From NCBI GenBank assembly GCA_947449735.1, contig CANFTB010000003.1:95456-159455 (forward strand): a stretch of DNA of 64,000 nt. Reading direction: 5' to 3'. Made by a program: the position numbers and the translations under genes. This document shows, in pieces, positions 1 to 9,935 of the stretch. The notes beneath the pieces were generated by a model. The model saw only the letters and a program-made list of their open reading frames with translations, did no database searches and was not told the origin of the DNA. Numbering within the stretch: position 1 is the first letter of the stretch; the number at the start of each line of letters is the position of its first letter. The stretch is from Chthoniobacteraceae bacterium. GTDB lineage: Bacteria > Verrucomicrobiota > Verrucomicrobiia > Chthoniobacterales > Chthoniobacteraceae.

Positions 1-219
1 CGTGTTGTAAGCCTGGGTGAAGCGCACCCCCTCCTGGGCCAGCCAGTCGATGTAAGGAGTGGAAATCTCGCCCCCGTAACACCCGGCGTCGGAAAAGCCC
101 ATGTCATCGGCTAGCAGGATGAGAAAATTCGGAGCCTTCTGCGTCGGAGGAGCAGCGGAGAGTGAACCAGCGATGCAAATCGCGGCGCAAAAAACTGAAA
201 TCGAAAACTGACGGGACAT
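1..219 (-). CDS. Sulfatase, N-terminal fragment (runs off window)
   Basis: The first 73 codons of a secreted sulfatase are present; the rest lies beyond base 1. The product starts MSRQFSISVFCAAICIAG, a typical Sec signal peptide, and then has the alkaline-phosphatase/sulfatase opening NFLILLADDMG, in which the Asp pair binds the catalytic calcium. It continues with DAGCYGGEISTPYIDWLA, the usual second block of the family. The formylglycine motif C-x-P-x-R is not reached, so activity cannot be judged. It is one of four sulfatases in the window, and such enzymes remove sulfate esters from algal or host glycans. The ATG at 217-219 is the only start that gives a signal peptide. Confidence 0.9.
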   Translation of the reverse strand, partial: MSRQFSISVFCAAICIAGSLSAAPPTQKAPNFLILLADDMGFSDAGCYGGEISTPYIDWLAQEGVRFTQAYNT

Positions 220-334
220 GGGGGGGTGCAAATGCCTGCTCCTTACCTACCCGCCAGACCGCTCGAACCCTAGGCAGAAAATAGGAAACCTGCCTATTTC
301 AGCCTCCGTTCCGCACTACCCGCCGGCCTTCAAA

Positions 335-2647
335 TTACGGAACAGTCCGCCAGCCATCCAGTTGACCTCCACAAATCCCCTTGAACCCGCCCCCCTTCCC
401 CGACCACCCCTCCACCGCTCCGCATTCCTCCTGCAACCAAACCGCCACCCCTTCGTCACGCCACCGCTCCGCCCATCGCGTCAACCTCTGCCCATCCGTC
501 CCTCCCCGCCCCCCCCTAGCGCCGGCCACCACAATCAACTTGGCTCCCACGGACCGCACAAACGTCTCCCCACCCGTCGACTCCCTGCCGTGACTGCCCC
601 GCACCCAGACGTCCGAACGCAGACGGTCGCGCGCATTTTCCAGCAGCCAGCTTTCCGTGGGAAACCCGGCGTCCGCCGTGTAAAGGACGCTCCAGTCGGG
701 CGTACTCCAGCGCACCACCAGCCCCTTGTCATCCGCCACGGCGGCCCGCAACCCGGCCGGCGGATACAGCACCTCCATCCGGCATCCGGGCGCATCCTGC
801 CAGGCGTCCCCCGCCCCAACCCCTCGCATGCTTCGGCCGCAGGCATCCAGCCACTGGCGGACCCTGCGCCGGGCCGTGGATCTGTCGGGTAGAACGCCCT
901 CAACCACCCTGCCCGGCCGGAGCGCGTCCCAAACCGCCAGCGCCCCTCCGATGTGGGCTGCATCACCGTGGCTTAACAAAAGACCGTCAAGCCGCGATAT
1001 CCCATAAACCTGCAGGGCGGGCAAAATCACGGCGGCCACCTGTTTTTCAGAGCCGCAGTCCAAAAGCCAGACACGCCCCTTCTCCCGCAAGAGCACGGCG
1101 CCGCCTTCCCCGAGGTCAAAGACCGTCAAGTTTGGCGTCCGTGTGAAGGGATCCCCGACCGGGTAATGCCCGCCGGGCAACGCACTGGCCCAACGCACAA
1201 AATCCAGCAGCGCCTCCGCGCAGGCGGCGTTCGCCCGGTTCAACGCGGGCGTCAGCGAACCGAGGGGGGCACAGAGCAAGGCGAGAAAACCCAGCGCAAG
1301 ATTCAGGAACGCCACGGGCACGGCGACGAGGTTGGCCACAAGGGCAACAGGAGTGACCTGGCGGAACAGAAAAATGCTCCACGGCAACCCCGCAAGCCAG
1401 GTGACCAGCGTGGCGGAGCAAGCATTCGAAACGGGACGCATGCACGCCAGCAGGCCGCGCTGCCTCGCATTCCAAAGCCGCCGCGGCAGCAGCGGATCCG
1501 GTTCCCAAAGCCCGTGGATCCACCCCGCCATGGGGCCGGCGCAAAAAGCGAGGGTGAGGACCAGTCCGAAGGACAGCTGAAAGCCCCCCTGAAATAGCAC
1601 GTTTCCATCAAATCCCAGAAGCAGCAGAGCTGCCGCCCCAAGACTGTTGAGGGCGATCGAAGGCCTGCCCGTCCAAACGACCGCCAGCAACATCCCGCTC
1701 ATCACCAGCGCCCGCACGCAGCTGGGCCCGAGCCCCGTGGCGATTCCATAGCACAAAAGCAGGGGCAGCGCCCCCAGCGCGCGCCCATGCGGTCCCACCC
1801 CGATCAAACGCAGGATCCACACCACAAATCCCGCCAGCATGGACAGGTTCAATCCGCTCACGGCAAACAAATGGAGGGTCCCCGTGTCCCGAAACCAGGG
1901 CCGCGCCTCCAGCAGCGAATCGCCGCGCACCCCCAATACCATGCTGGAAATGAGCGCCTGCGTCTGAGGCCGGTCCTCGATCCCGCGCCGCAACTGCGCC
2001 TCCATCGCCGCACGGGCCCGGGCCGCCAGGGTCTTGACACTCCACCCGCCGGCGGGCTGCAGCACGCTCCCGTCCAGAGGGTTTCCCATAAAGGCCTCCG
2101 CCCAGATGTCCTGGCGCATCCAAAACAGCGCCTTGTCAAACTGCCCGGGATTGCGCGGGCCCTCCACCTTGCACACGGCCGCCCTCACACGCACCCTGTC
2201 CCCGCACCCGGGCGCCGGCCCCTTCCAGTGCACCACCAAATCGGAACCCTCCAACAAAATGCCCCCCGGTTGCACAGTCTCGACGCCGAACCGGAAGCGA
2301 AAGCCCTGTGCATGCGAGGTCTGGGTGGAAGCCTGTGGAACGTCCAGAACGCGGCCCGTCATTTCAAACGTCCGCGCCGCAGTCTTCTCAAGACGCCGGC
2401 CGCTTTCACGAGAGGGCGAAAAGACATGGCGCGACAAGTGGGCACTGGCAAAAACCGACAGCACCGCAAGGAGCACCGCCAAGCGACCCCGCCGCAAGAC
2501 CGCATACAGCATACTGAACGCCGCGAAGCCCAGTCCGACAGAGAGCCGCGGCTCGAGCGTATCGGCCAGCAACACCCCGGCCGCCGCGCCGCAGGCCGCT
2601 TCCAAAAGGGGTGCGCATGCGGCTGCCGGCGGCGCCTTGAAATCCAT
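335..2647 (-). CDS. comEC: ComEC/Rec2-family competence membrane protein with degenerate MBL domain
   Basis: Inner-membrane channel family for uptake of single-stranded DNA during natural transformation. The 770-residue product (from the ATG at 2647; a TTG at 2677 would add 10 residues) has N-terminal hydrophobic segments and a DUF4131-type soluble domain, a multi-spanning Competence domain at about residues 230-500 (FAVSGLNLSMLAG is the hallmark), and a C-terminal metallo-beta-lactamase fold. The MBL signatures are eroded: the usual SHxDxDHxGG reads SHGDAAHIGG near residue 560, GQGD reads GEGG, and HHGS reads SHGR near residue 685. The nuclease-like domain may therefore be inactive. The gene is divergent from kdtA with about 140 bp between them. 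No other com gene is nearby. Confidence 0.88.
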   Translation of the reverse strand: MDFKAPPAAACAPLLEAACGAAAGVLLADTLEPRLSVGLGFAAFSMLYAVLRRGRLAVLLAVLSVFASAHLSRHVFSPSRESGRRLEKTAARTFEMTGRVLDVPQASTQTSHAQGFRFRFGVETVQPGGILLEGSDLVVHWKGPAPGCGDRVRVRAAVCKVEGPRNPGQFDKALFWMRQDIWAEAFMGNPLDGSVLQPAGGWSVKTLAARARAAMEAQLRRGIEDRPQTQALISSMVLGVRGDSLLEARPWFRDTGTLHLFAVSGLNLSMLAGFVVWILRLIGVGPHGRALGALPLLLCYGIATGLGPSCVRALVMSGMLLAVVWTGRPSIALNSLGAAALLLLGFDGNVLFQGGFQLSFGLVLTLAFCAGPMAGWIHGLWEPDPLLPRRLWNARQRGLLACMRPVSNACSATLVTWLAGLPWSIFLFRQVTPVALVANLVAVPVAFLNLALGFLALLCAPLGSLTPALNRANAACAEALLDFVRWASALPGGHYPVGDPFTRTPNLTVFDLGEGGAVLLREKGRVWLLDCGSEKQVAAVILPALQVYGISRLDGLLLSHGDAAHIGGALAVWDALRPGRVVEGVLPDRSTARRRVRQWLDACGRSMRGVGAGDAWQDAPGCRMEVLYPPAGLRAAVADDKGLVVRWSTPDWSVLYTADAGFPTESWLLENARDRLRSDVWVRGSHGRESTGGETFVRSVGAKLIVVAGARGGRGGTDGQRLTRWAERWRDEGVAVWLQEECGAVEGWSGKGGGFKGICGGQLDGWRTVP

Positions 2648-2791
2648 CTCATTCCGAATCGCAGGCGCCCTCGCCAAAGGCGGCGGGTCGCGCCCGATTC
2701 ATACACTCCATACCGCCCAGCGCACACATACGGCCGTCGTCCATGCGATCCGCGCTTTTCCCCGGCGCCCCGCCCCCTTTTACTGCTCACT

Positions 2792-4120
2792 GTGTTTCTT
2801 TCCCCACAAGACAGGCAGGCCCTGAGGCGTTCGCTGCGGATTTACCGCATCGGACTCCCCCTTGCCGCGATCCTGCTGGTGCCGGGATTTCTGCGCCGCA
2901 TGGTACGCCGCGGCGGCTACGAGGCGCACTTCGGCCAGCGCTTCGGCGCCTTCACCCAAGAGGTATCAACCCGCCTGCAGGCGCACACGTGGACCTGGAT
3001 CCGCTCCATCAGCGTGGGGGAGACGCTCGTAGCCCTCAAACTCGCCAAGGCCCTCCGCGCGGCCAGCCCGCAAATTCGCATCGCCCTTTCCGTCACCACT
3101 TCCACCGGCTACGCCCTTGCTGAAAAGGAGGCCTGCGACTGGCTGTTTGTCTTCTACAACCCCATCGACAGCCGGCGCGCCGTGCAGAAGGTCCTCGACC
3201 TCCTCAAACCCGAGCGCCTCGTCTTGGTAGAGGGCGAGCTCTGGCCCAACCTTCTGGACGCCTGCCTCCAGCGCGACATCCCGGTCATGCTGGCCAACGC
3301 TCGCCTCTCACCGCGTTCGGCCAGACGCTTTGCCAAAGCCAGAACATGGACCGCCCCCTTCTTCAACCTCCTGCGCTGGGTGGGAATCCCGGACCCGGAA
3401 GACGGGCCGCGCTGGGAATCCATCGGCTTCCCGAGCGAACGCCTGGTTCTCACCGGCAGCATCAAGTTCGACCAAGACGCCGCCGGCGAGCCAGCCGTGG
3501 AACCGCTGCGCTCCCTGCTGATACACCCGGGCACGCCGGAGGACGCCCCCCTGCTCGTGGCCGGAAGCACCCACGACGGCGAGGAAGCCTGGCTTGTTTC
3601 CCGCCTCCCAATCTGGCGCCAAAAACACCCCGGCCTTCGGCTCCTCGTCGCCCCGAGGCATGTGGAAAGAGTCCCCGAACTCCTCCGGGAACTCGCCCCG
3701 CTGGGCGCGAAAATCCAACTCCGCTCCGCCCTTCCCTCCGGCGACCCTTGGGACGTTCTGCTACTGGACACCACCGGCGAGCTGCGGGCCTGGTACTCCC
3801 TTGCAACCATCGCCTTCATCGGAAAAAGCCTCACCGCGCACGGCGGCCAGAATCCCGTCGAGCCCGCCCTCGCCGGCAAGCCCGTCGTCTTCGGGCCGCA
3901 CATGCAAAACTTCGAGTCGGTCGTCCGGCTCCTGCTGGACGCCGGCGGCGCCGTCCAGGCCGGCACGCCCGAAGCTCTGGAAGCCGTCCTTTCCCAGCTC
4001 CTGGACGATCCCGAACGATGCGACGCCCTGGGCAAACACGCTCTCAACGCCCTGCACGTCCACCAGGGCGCCGCCAGGAAGACCGCCCAGCTTATCCTGC
4101 AAAGCCCCGCCCGCGGCTGA
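2792..4120 (+). CDS. waaA: 3-deoxy-D-manno-octulosonic-acid (Kdo) transferase
   Basis: Transfers Kdo from CMP-Kdo to the lipid A precursor at the inner face of the inner membrane, the first step of LPS core synthesis. The open frame extends far upstream antisense to comEC, but homology begins at the GTG at 2792, giving 442 residues, close to the roughly 425 of the E. coli enzyme. Family marks are one membrane anchor near residues 18-32, GGYEAHFGQRFG, the active-site Glu in SVGE (about residue 77), VEGELWPN, GSIKFD, GSTHDGEE, RHVERV and the C-terminal SLTAHGGQNPVEPA with HMQNF. No Shine-Dalgarno sequence is evident. Its presence implies a Gram-negative envelope with Kdo-containing LPS. Confidence 0.93.
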   Translation: MFLSPQDRQALRRSLRIYRIGLPLAAILLVPGFLRRMVRRGGYEAHFGQRFGAFTQEVSTRLQAHTWTWIRSISVGETLVALKLAKALRAASPQIRIALSVTTSTGYALAEKEACDWLFVFYNPIDSRRAVQKVLDLLKPERLVLVEGELWPNLLDACLQRDIPVMLANARLSPRSARRFAKARTWTAPFFNLLRWVGIPDPEDGPRWESIGFPSERLVLTGSIKFDQDAAGEPAVEPLRSLLIHPGTPEDAPLLVAGSTHDGEEAWLVSRLPIWRQKHPGLRLLVAPRHVERVPELLRELAPLGAKIQLRSALPSGDPWDVLLLDTTGELRAWYSLATIAFIGKSLTAHGGQNPVEPALAGKPVVFGPHMQNFESVVRLLLDAGGAVQAGTPEALEAVLSQLLDDPERCDALGKHALNALHVHQGAARKTAQLILQSPARG

Positions 4121-4379
4121 ATCCAAGACCAGTGGAGATCACTAAGCTCCAACTGAAGTGACGCACATGCTGGCCCATCGGTGAGGTCCGGCTCCGGCAA
4201 GACAAGGCGATCACTCCACGGAATAATCTCACCAAGTGCACCGAGCATGATCCAGCGTGCGCCGATCACTTTCCCAAGAAACTCAAAAACGCCAAACAGC
4301 GTGCCGCGCTAAACGCGTGTCCCGCCGCTTGCTTGGGTCCGCGCGGAAGCGTGGTGCGCCGCGAAGCGATAGAAAGACC

Positions 4380-4829
4380 ATGAGTTTTGTATCCGAGTTT
4401 AAAGAGTTTGCGGTGAAGGGAAACGTCGTGGATCTGGCGGTGGGGGTGATCATCGGCGGGGCGTTTGGGAAAATCGTCGATTCGCTGGTGAAAGACCTGA
4501 TCATGCCGGTGGTGGGGCGGGCCGTGGGCGGCCTCGATTTTTCCAACCACTTCTGGCTGCTCTCTTCGCTTCCTGCGGATTACCGGGGCGGAATGACGTA
4601 CGCGGAGCTGACGAAAGCGGGCGTGCCCTTGTTCGCTTACGGCAGTTTTCTCACGGTGGCGCTGAACTTTTTCCTCCTGGCGCTGATCATTTTTGTGATG
4701 GTCAAACAGATCAATCGCATCCGCTTGGGGAAGGTCCCCGCACCCTCCGCTGCGCCCGCGGCGCCTGCACCAACGCCGGAAGATATCCTGCTGCTGCGTG
4801 AAATTCGAGATGCGCTGAGCAAGCGCTAG
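4380..4829 (+). CDS. mscL: Large-conductance mechanosensitive channel
   Basis: Inner-membrane pentameric channel that opens at high membrane tension and releases solutes during osmotic down-shock. The 149-residue protein starts [20 protein letters not shown], the conserved amphipathic N-terminus plus start of TM1, followed by [23 protein letters not shown] periplasmic loop follows, then TM2 (about residues 80-102), then an Ala/Pro linker and the C-terminal helix [13 protein letters not shown] that forms the cytoplasmic bundle. The length is normal for MscL. The frame is open 41 codons further upstream, but the family begins at the ATG at 4380. It is a single gene between kdtA and a convergent AraC regulator. 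Confidence 0.96.
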   Translation: MSFVSEFKEFAVKGNVVDLAVGVIIGGAFGKIVDSLVKDLIMPVVGRAVGGLDFSNHFWLLSSLPADYRGGMTYAELTKAGVPLFAYGSFLTVALNFFLLALIIFVMVKQINRIRLGKVPAPSAAPAAPAPTPEDILLLREIRDALSKR

Positions 4830-4891
4830 CCAGACATGGCCGAGGACATGGAACGCCTCTGACTTCCCAGCGCCGCCGGCCTTCCGAGCGG

Positions 4892-5701
4892 CTACCAGTT
4901 TTCGCGGGGCAGCAGTTCGCCGTAGCGGCGCTTGGGTTTCTGACGGAAGGCCACGGGCGACTGGCTGGTGGCCTTGCGGAAGCGGACGCTGAAGTGCTCC
5001 GGACTTGGGAACCCGGTTTGGGCGGCGACGTCCTTGATTTGAAGGTTGGTGGTGAGCAGAAGCTGCCGGGCGCGCTCGATGCGGCGCAGTTCGACGTACT
5101 GCATGGGGGTGAGGCAGATGCGTTCTCGGAAAAGATGGGCGAGGCGGGAGGGGGAAAGGGAGGCAACCTTGGCCAGGCTTTCCACGGAGAGGGTGGCATG
5201 GAGGTTTTCGCGGATGAACTCTGTGACGCGTTCAATTCGTTCATCCTGGGTGGTCTGCTGAAGCGGATCACGGACCCAGAGGGAGAGCAACAGCACTCTC
5301 TCCAAGGCGTTTTCGGCGAGGGGAATCTGAGGGGGATGGGTGTTCCACCAGCGGATGAGTGCCGCGAGCCCGTTTAAGAGGAGCTCCCACGCGGCGGCGG
5401 TGGCGAAGTGTACCTGAGTGATACGCTGGGGTTCGGCGGGATTGGGCAGGGCGCCGGCCAGAGCGGGGCGTGGTTCAAACAGCATCCACACCTGGTCCTC
5501 CCGGGAGACAACGCTGCCTTTGTAGGGCGTGTTGGGCGGGATGAGGATTCCAGAACGTCTTCTGAGCAGGAAATTACAGTGGCGGAACTCGATTTTGCTG
5601 CAGCCAGACCGCCAGAATGCGGCGGTCCAATAAGGGAACCCGGGGTGGCGTTCCCAGAGGGTTCCCGGCTCTTGGTCGCTGACTCCTGCGGCGATAATCA
5701 T
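4892..5701 (-). CDS. AraC/XylS-family transcriptional regulator
   Basis: A 269-residue DNA-binding regulator. The N-terminal two thirds form a cupin-like sensing domain (IPPNTPYKGSVVSREDQVW is a recognisable stretch). The C-terminal 95 residues are a double helix-turn-helix: SVESLAKVASLSPSRLAHLF is the first helix pair and VAAQTGFPSPEHFSVRFRK the second, ending in the usual P-x-x-F-R (SPVAFRQK). The ATG at 5701 is chosen; a TTG at 5737 would add 12 residues. It is transcribed away from the DUF1549/DUF1553-DUF1501 pair across a 350-bp intergenic region, so it may regulate that pair. The ligand is unknown, but such regulators often sense a sugar. Confidence 0.88.
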   Translation of the reverse strand: MIIAAGVSDQEPGTLWERHPGFPYWTAAFWRSGCSKIEFRHCNFLLRRRSGILIPPNTPYKGSVVSREDQVWMLFEPRPALAGALPNPAEPQRITQVHFATAAAWELLLNGLAALIRWWNTHPPQIPLAENALERVLLLSLWVRDPLQQTTQDERIERVTEFIRENLHATLSVESLAKVASLSPSRLAHLFRERICLTPMQYVELRRIERARQLLLTTNLQIKDVAAQTGFPSPEHFSVRFRKATSQSPVAFRQKPKRRYGELLPRENW

Positions 5702-6054
5702 GGAAGGGAGGATGGGAGAAAAAACGTGGAAACCCAAAAGCGAGGGTCACGGGGGCGAGAGAACACCGCCTGGCTTGTGAAGTACAACCAATTAAATGGG
5801 ATGTTGTTAGGCGTAAATGAGATCGCTCTCGACACACAGGGCGCACCGGACTGCGTAGCAGGATAACACAGGCGAATAGCAGGTCTGTCGATTCCCCTCC
5901 CCACCGGGGCGGTGGTAGATTGGCGACCGTCCTACTTCCCTCCGGATCGGGGCTCTTGCTAGAGCCGCCCCGGGGGCGAGTTTGTCCGTTCAATGCCCTC
6001 GGTTTTATGAGAAGCGTGTTCACGAAATTTCTTTTGCAGGCCATATCCCCTCGG
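5702..6054. other. Divergent intergenic region, AraC regulator / DUF1549 gene
   Basis: About 350 bp without a supportable gene between two divergently transcribed genes. It is less GC-rich than its surroundings near 5780-5825. An imperfect inverted pair, ACAAC at 5785-5789 and GTTGT near 5803-5807, flanks an AT-rich core and could be a regulator site, but this is only a pattern match. A weak promoter for the rightward gene lies at its end and is listed separately. Confidence 0.4.
6019..6047 (+). promoter_or_regulatory. Weak sigma70-like promoter before the DUF1549/DUF1553 gene
   Basis: TTCACG at 6019-6024 (4 of 6 to TTGACA), a 17-nt spacer, then CATATC at 6042-6047 (3 of 6 to TATAAT). The ATG at 6055 follows after 7 nt, so the message would be essentially leaderless. 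The match is weak on its own, but the geometry repeats at several better promoters in this window and it favours the ATG at 6055 over the one at 6007. Confidence 0.35.
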
Positions 6055-8403
6055 ATGTTCTTGCGGCGCGCCGTGCGTGGGCTGGGCCTGGCGGCCATGC
6101 TTGGATTGGCGGGGAACGGCCTGGCGGCGGAGATCCCTCCCGATCAACTGGCGTTCTTCGAGAACAAAATCCGGCCCGTCCTTGTGAAGGAGTGTTACGA
6201 GTGCCATGCGGAGGGGGCCAAAAAAATCGGCGGCAAACTCAAGCTCGACACCCGTTCCAACATGATGAAAGGCGGGGAATCCGGTCCGGCTATGGAACTG
6301 GGTAAGCCCACCACGAGTTTGATCATCCAAGCCCTCCAGTACGACGGCACGGAGATGCCTCCTAACAAAAGGCTCCCAGAAAACGTGGTACAGGACTTCA
6401 TCACTTGGGTGAAAATGGGAGCGCCGGATCCCCGCACGCAACCAAAGGGCGCCCAGTCACGGGAACCGGTCGCGCAGCGGAATCTCAATCTCTGGTCGCT
6501 CAAGCCGGTGGTCGATCCGCCCATTCCCTCGGGGGAGGAGGGAGCCGCCTGGGCGAAGGATCCGCTGGACCGTTTGGTATTGCAGAAAATGCGCGGGGGC
6601 GGGCTTCATCCTGCCGCCGATGCGGATCCTGCAGCGTTGCTTCGCCGCCTGAGCGTGGATTTGACCGGTCTGCCCCCCACGGCGGAGCAGAGCGAGCAGT
6701 TTGTCGCCGAGCATCGGGTCCAGGGGCGGGAGGCTGTGGCGCGCTGGGCAGACCGTTTCCTGGCCTCGCCCCAGTATGGCGAGCGCTGGGGCCGCCACTG
6801 GCTTGATGTGGCTCGCTACGGCGAGTCCAACGGTGACGATGGTCTGGGACGGAACCCCAATTTCCCCCACGCTTGGCGCTACCGGGACTACGTGATCGAC
6901 GCGTTTAACCGGGATCTCCCCTACGATCGATTCATCAAGGAGCAAATCGCAGGGGATTTAATGCAGGCGGACTCCGCACCCGAAAGAGACCGGCAGTTGG
7001 TCGCGACGGGTTTCTTGGCTCTGGGAGCAAAACCAGCCATCGCGATGAACAGCAACTTCGCGAGTGATGTCGTCGCCGATCAGATCGGGGTTGTGGGAAG
7101 CGGGATCCTCGGGATCAGCGTGGGCTGCGCACGCTGCCATGACCACAAGCACGACCCGATTAGCCTGCGCGACTACACGGCCTTGGCAGGCATTTTCAAG
7201 AGTTCTGAAACGCTCTGGGGTGCCGCAGGGATGGAGCCTCTTTCGGCGCCTCAGACCCCTTTGCACGAACTTCAAAAAACTGCGTTCTTGCCGCTGCCCC
7301 CAGACTCCCAACTCCCCCAGCCCGTCGCCCCTTTCAAGAAGCGGGCCGCCAAGGGAAAGTTCGAATATCCGCCCGGGGCTCCCTTGGCCATGGGGGTTCG
7401 GGAGTCTCCGAATATCGCAGACTCCCGGGTGGAGATCGGAGGCGATTCAGGCAAGTTGGGCGAAGTCGTTCCCCGGGGATTTCTCTCCTTGTTTCCTTCT
7501 GGACCCATCGAAACGCACGTTTGTCCGCCTCAAAGCGGACGGCTGGAGCTCTCAGATTGGCTGGTCGATGAAGCCCGTCCGCTTACTGCACGCGTGCTGG
7601 TCAACCGGGTCTGGCTGCACCTTTTCGGCGATGGGCTTGTTCGTACCCCGGACGATTTCGGGGTCTTTGGCGACAGCCCGGAGCATCGCGAACTGCTCGA
7701 CCACCTCACCACCCGTTTCCTCAAAGGCGGATGGTCTGTCAAAGGATTGATTCGAAACATCGTACTCAGCCGCACCTATCAAATCGCGAGCGCTCAAAGT
7801 GATGCCGCCCGCGCCACGGATCCCGAGAACCGCTTGCTCTCCTACCATTCCCGGCGCCGACTCGAAGCCGAATCGCTTCGCGACACGATGCTCTTTGTCA
7901 GCGGCCAACTGGATCTCCAACCTGCTCAAGGTTCCCTGCTTCAGCACCAAAACGTGCTGGTAAACGAGATGGGGAACCTCCACCGACCGAATACACACCG
8001 CAGCATCTACCAACTCATGCTGCGTGCAGCGATGCCTGCGGAACTGACCGCCTTCAACCTCCCCGATGCGCTCACCGTCAAAGGAAAACGCGAGACCAGT
8101 ACCCTTCCCACTCAGACGCTTTACCTGCTCAACAACGATTTCATCATCGCACAAGCCGACCAGTTTGCGGATCGGCTCCTCTGCGACGCGGGCGAGGACG
8201 CCGCTGCCATCTCCCGGGCCTATCGGATTGCTTTTGCCAGAAACCCAAATGCCTCGGAGACACAACGGGCACTCCAGTTTGTGAGGGAGGCTCAAGCCGC
8301 CCTCGCGGAAGCCAAATCCGCTCCCGAAAATCCCAGAAAACAGGCGTGGGCTGCCTTTTGCCAGGCTCTGCTCGCAAGCAACGAACTGCGTTACACCGAT
8401 TAA
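6055..8403 (+). CDS. PSCyt1-DUF1549-DUF1553 (Planctomycete-type cytochrome) protein
   Basis: Secreted 782-residue protein of a family expanded in Planctomycetes and Verrucomicrobia. After a Sec signal peptide (ending near LAAE) comes a Planctomycete-type cytochrome C domain with a single haem motif CYECH (residues 47-51). A DUF1549 domain follows with [15 protein letters not shown] and a second Cys/His cluster, [11 protein letters not shown]. The C-terminal DUF1553 domain has [21 protein letters not shown] and SRTYQ. Enzymatic function is not established; the genes habitually pair with DUF1501 genes in polysaccharide-degradation loci, and a redox or glycan-processing role has been suggested. 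The DUF1501 gene follows after 21 bp. An ATG at 6007 is an alternative start that gives a long n-region. Confidence 0.9.
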   Translation: MFLRRAVRGLGLAAMLGLAGNGLAAEIPPDQLAFFENKIRPVLVKECYECHAEGAKKIGGKLKLDTRSNMMKGGESGPAMELGKPTTSLIIQALQYDGTEMPPNKRLPENVVQDFITWVKMGAPDPRTQPKGAQSREPVAQRNLNLWSLKPVVDPPIPSGEEGAAWAKDPLDRLVLQKMRGGGLHPAADADPAALLRRLSVDLTGLPPTAEQSEQFVAEHRVQGREAVARWADRFLASPQYGERWGRHWLDVARYGESNGDDGLGRNPNFPHAWRYRDYVIDAFNRDLPYDRFIKEQIAGDLMQADSAPERDRQLVATGFLALGAKPAIAMNSNFASDVVADQIGVVGSGILGISVGCARCHDHKHDPISLRDYTALAGIFKSSETLWGAAGMEPLSAPQTPLHELQKTAFLPLPPDSQLPQPVAPFKKRAAKGKFEYPPGAPLAMGVRESPNIADSRVEIGGDSGKLGEVVPRGFLSLFPSGPIETHVCPPQSGRLELSDWLVDEARPLTARVLVNRVWLHLFGDGLVRTPDDFGVFGDSPEHRELLDHLTTRFLKGGWSVKGLIRNIVLSRTYQIASAQSDAARATDPENRLLSYHSRRRLEAESLRDTMLFVSGQLDLQPAQGSLLQHQNVLVNEMGNLHRPNTHRSIYQLMLRAAMPAELTAFNLPDALTVKGKRETSTLPTQTLYLLNNDFIIAQADQFADRLLCDAGEDAAAISRAYRIAFARNPNASETQRALQFVREAQAALAEAKSAPENPRKQAWAAFCQALLASNELRYTD

Positions 8404-8424
8404 CGTTACTCCCTCTTTCACTTT

Positions 8425-9777
8425 ATGAACTCTCTCTCCCGCCGTGAAATGCTTCTTCAGGCCTCCTGCGGCTTCGGCTACCTTGCCCTGGCAGGGTTAG
8501 CCGGTGCCGCGACCCCTGCCGCGACGGCCCCCGACCTTCGAGCCCGTCCTCCCAAACTTCCAGCCCGAGCCAAGCGGGTCATCTTCCTTTGCATGTCTGG
8601 AGGCCCCGCCCAGATGGACACCTTTCACTACCGCCCCCAGGTGATGGACAAGCCTCATCCGGGTTCAATCGCGGCGTTTTCCCAGCACGGCGAAAGCGGC
8701 CTGTGGATCTCCGAACTGCTGCCCAACCTGGCCCGGCACGCGGACAAGCTTTGTGTGCTCAACGCGATGTACTCCGACACCAGTAACCACGCGCAATCCT
8801 TCCTCCAACTGCATACCGGAGACCGTTTGCGCCCCTGTCCCAGCATGGGCTCCTGGGTTAGCTACGGACTGGGCACCGAAAATCAGAACCTTCCCGGCTT
8901 TGTCTGCCTGAACCCCTGGATGCCGACGGTTTATTCCTCCGCCTGTCTGCCGGCTCTCTTCGAAGGAACCCCCATCGGCACCAATGGAGAGGACATGACC
9001 AAGGCCACCATACGCGACATTTCCAGCCACCATCTGCCCACGGAACTCAAACAAGGCCAATTCGCGCTCCTTCAAAGCATGAACCGGGAGTATTCCTCCC
9101 TGCGTCCCGATGATGACCGACTCGAGGGCGTCATCCAAACGATGGAACTGGGCTTCCGGATGCAGACAGCCGCTCCTGAACTGTTGGATCTACGGGGAGA
9201 ATCCCGCGCAACCCTGGAGCGCTATGGGGTGGGCAAACGCTTTGATACGGGACGCAGCAAACCCTCGGATTTCGGCAGGCAATGTTTGCTGGCACGCCGC
9301 TTCGCGGAGGCTGGCGTGCGTTTTATCGAGCTCGATCACCGGGATTGGGATCAACACGAAAACCACCTGCGCGACCTGAGTGCAAACTGTGCCTCCATCG
9401 ATGCCCCAATCGCAGCTCTCCTGGACGATTTACAGCAGAGCGGTCTTCTGGAAGACACGCTGGTGATTTGGGGCGGAGAGTTCGGCCGCCCAGGCATGAC
9501 GCCCGGACAGAAGGCAGTGATGGGATCGGGACACAACAACAGAGCATTCACCTTCTGGATCGCCGGCGGCGGAATCAAAGGCGGGTATACCCATGGAGTC
9601 ACCAATCACACCGGCACCGAGGGACTTGAAGGAAAGGTGCATTTCCATGATTTGCACGCCACCCTGCTGCACTTGCTCGGACTCGACCACGAACGTCTCT
9701 CGGTCGTGCAAGGCGGCCGGGATATCCGGCTCACCAGCAGTCAAGGCGGCAAGCTGATTCCAGAGATCCTAGCCTAA
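8425..9777 (+). CDS. DUF1501 family protein, Tat-exported
   Basis: 450-residue exported protein of the DUF1501 family, which has an alkaline-phosphatase/sulfatase-like fold. It opens with a twin-arginine signal ([14 protein letters not shown]), so it is probably exported folded through Tat. Conserved marks are [17 protein letters not shown] near the start (metal-site region), [15 protein letters not shown] in the middle, and WGGEFGRPG plus [15 protein letters not shown] near the end. It lies 21 bp behind its DUF1549/DUF1553 partner and is probably cotranscribed and cofunctional with it. The substrate is unknown. A second DUF1549-DUF1501 pair lies at 47.6-51.6 kb. Confidence 0.9.
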   Translation: MNSLSRREMLLQASCGFGYLALAGLAGAATPAATAPDLRARPPKLPARAKRVIFLCMSGGPAQMDTFHYRPQVMDKPHPGSIAAFSQHGESGLWISELLPNLARHADKLCVLNAMYSDTSNHAQSFLQLHTGDRLRPCPSMGSWVSYGLGTENQNLPGFVCLNPWMPTVYSSACLPALFEGTPIGTNGEDMTKATIRDISSHHLPTELKQGQFALLQSMNREYSSLRPDDDRLEGVIQTMELGFRMQTAAPELLDLRGESRATLERYGVGKRFDTGRSKPSDFGRQCLLARRFAEAGVRFIELDHRDWDQHENHLRDLSANCASIDAPIAALLDDLQQSGLLEDTLVIWGGEFGRPGMTPGQKAVMGSGHNNRAFTFWIAGGGIKGGYTHGVTNHTGTEGLEGKVHFHDLHATLLHLLGLDHERLSVVQGGRDIRLTSSQGGKLIPEILA

Positions 9778-9935
9778 ACCGCTCCCCACCGCCATTTCGC
9801 CGAAATCCCCCGGACCCGTCGCCTTTCTGGTCCGTTTGGAAGCGGTTTGCCCCGCACCTTGGGAAGCGCGCCTGCCTGCCTCGCTGGGACGTGCCCAGAC
9901 ACTTCGGTTTCCAAACCATCACCACAACTACATCC

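Noticed and set aside
1787..2791. Upstream extension of the kdtA frame, antisense to comEC
   Set aside because: No family similarity; Arg/Pro/His-rich composition of a shadow frame in GC-rich DNA. Homology to Kdo transferase starts after 2792.
3154..4269. 371-residue minus-strand frame over kdtA, ending in a non-repetitive peptide in the 3' gap
   Set aside because: The part over kdtA is a shadow. The 4130-4269 part reads more like a protein, but I could not match it to a family, so it is not called.
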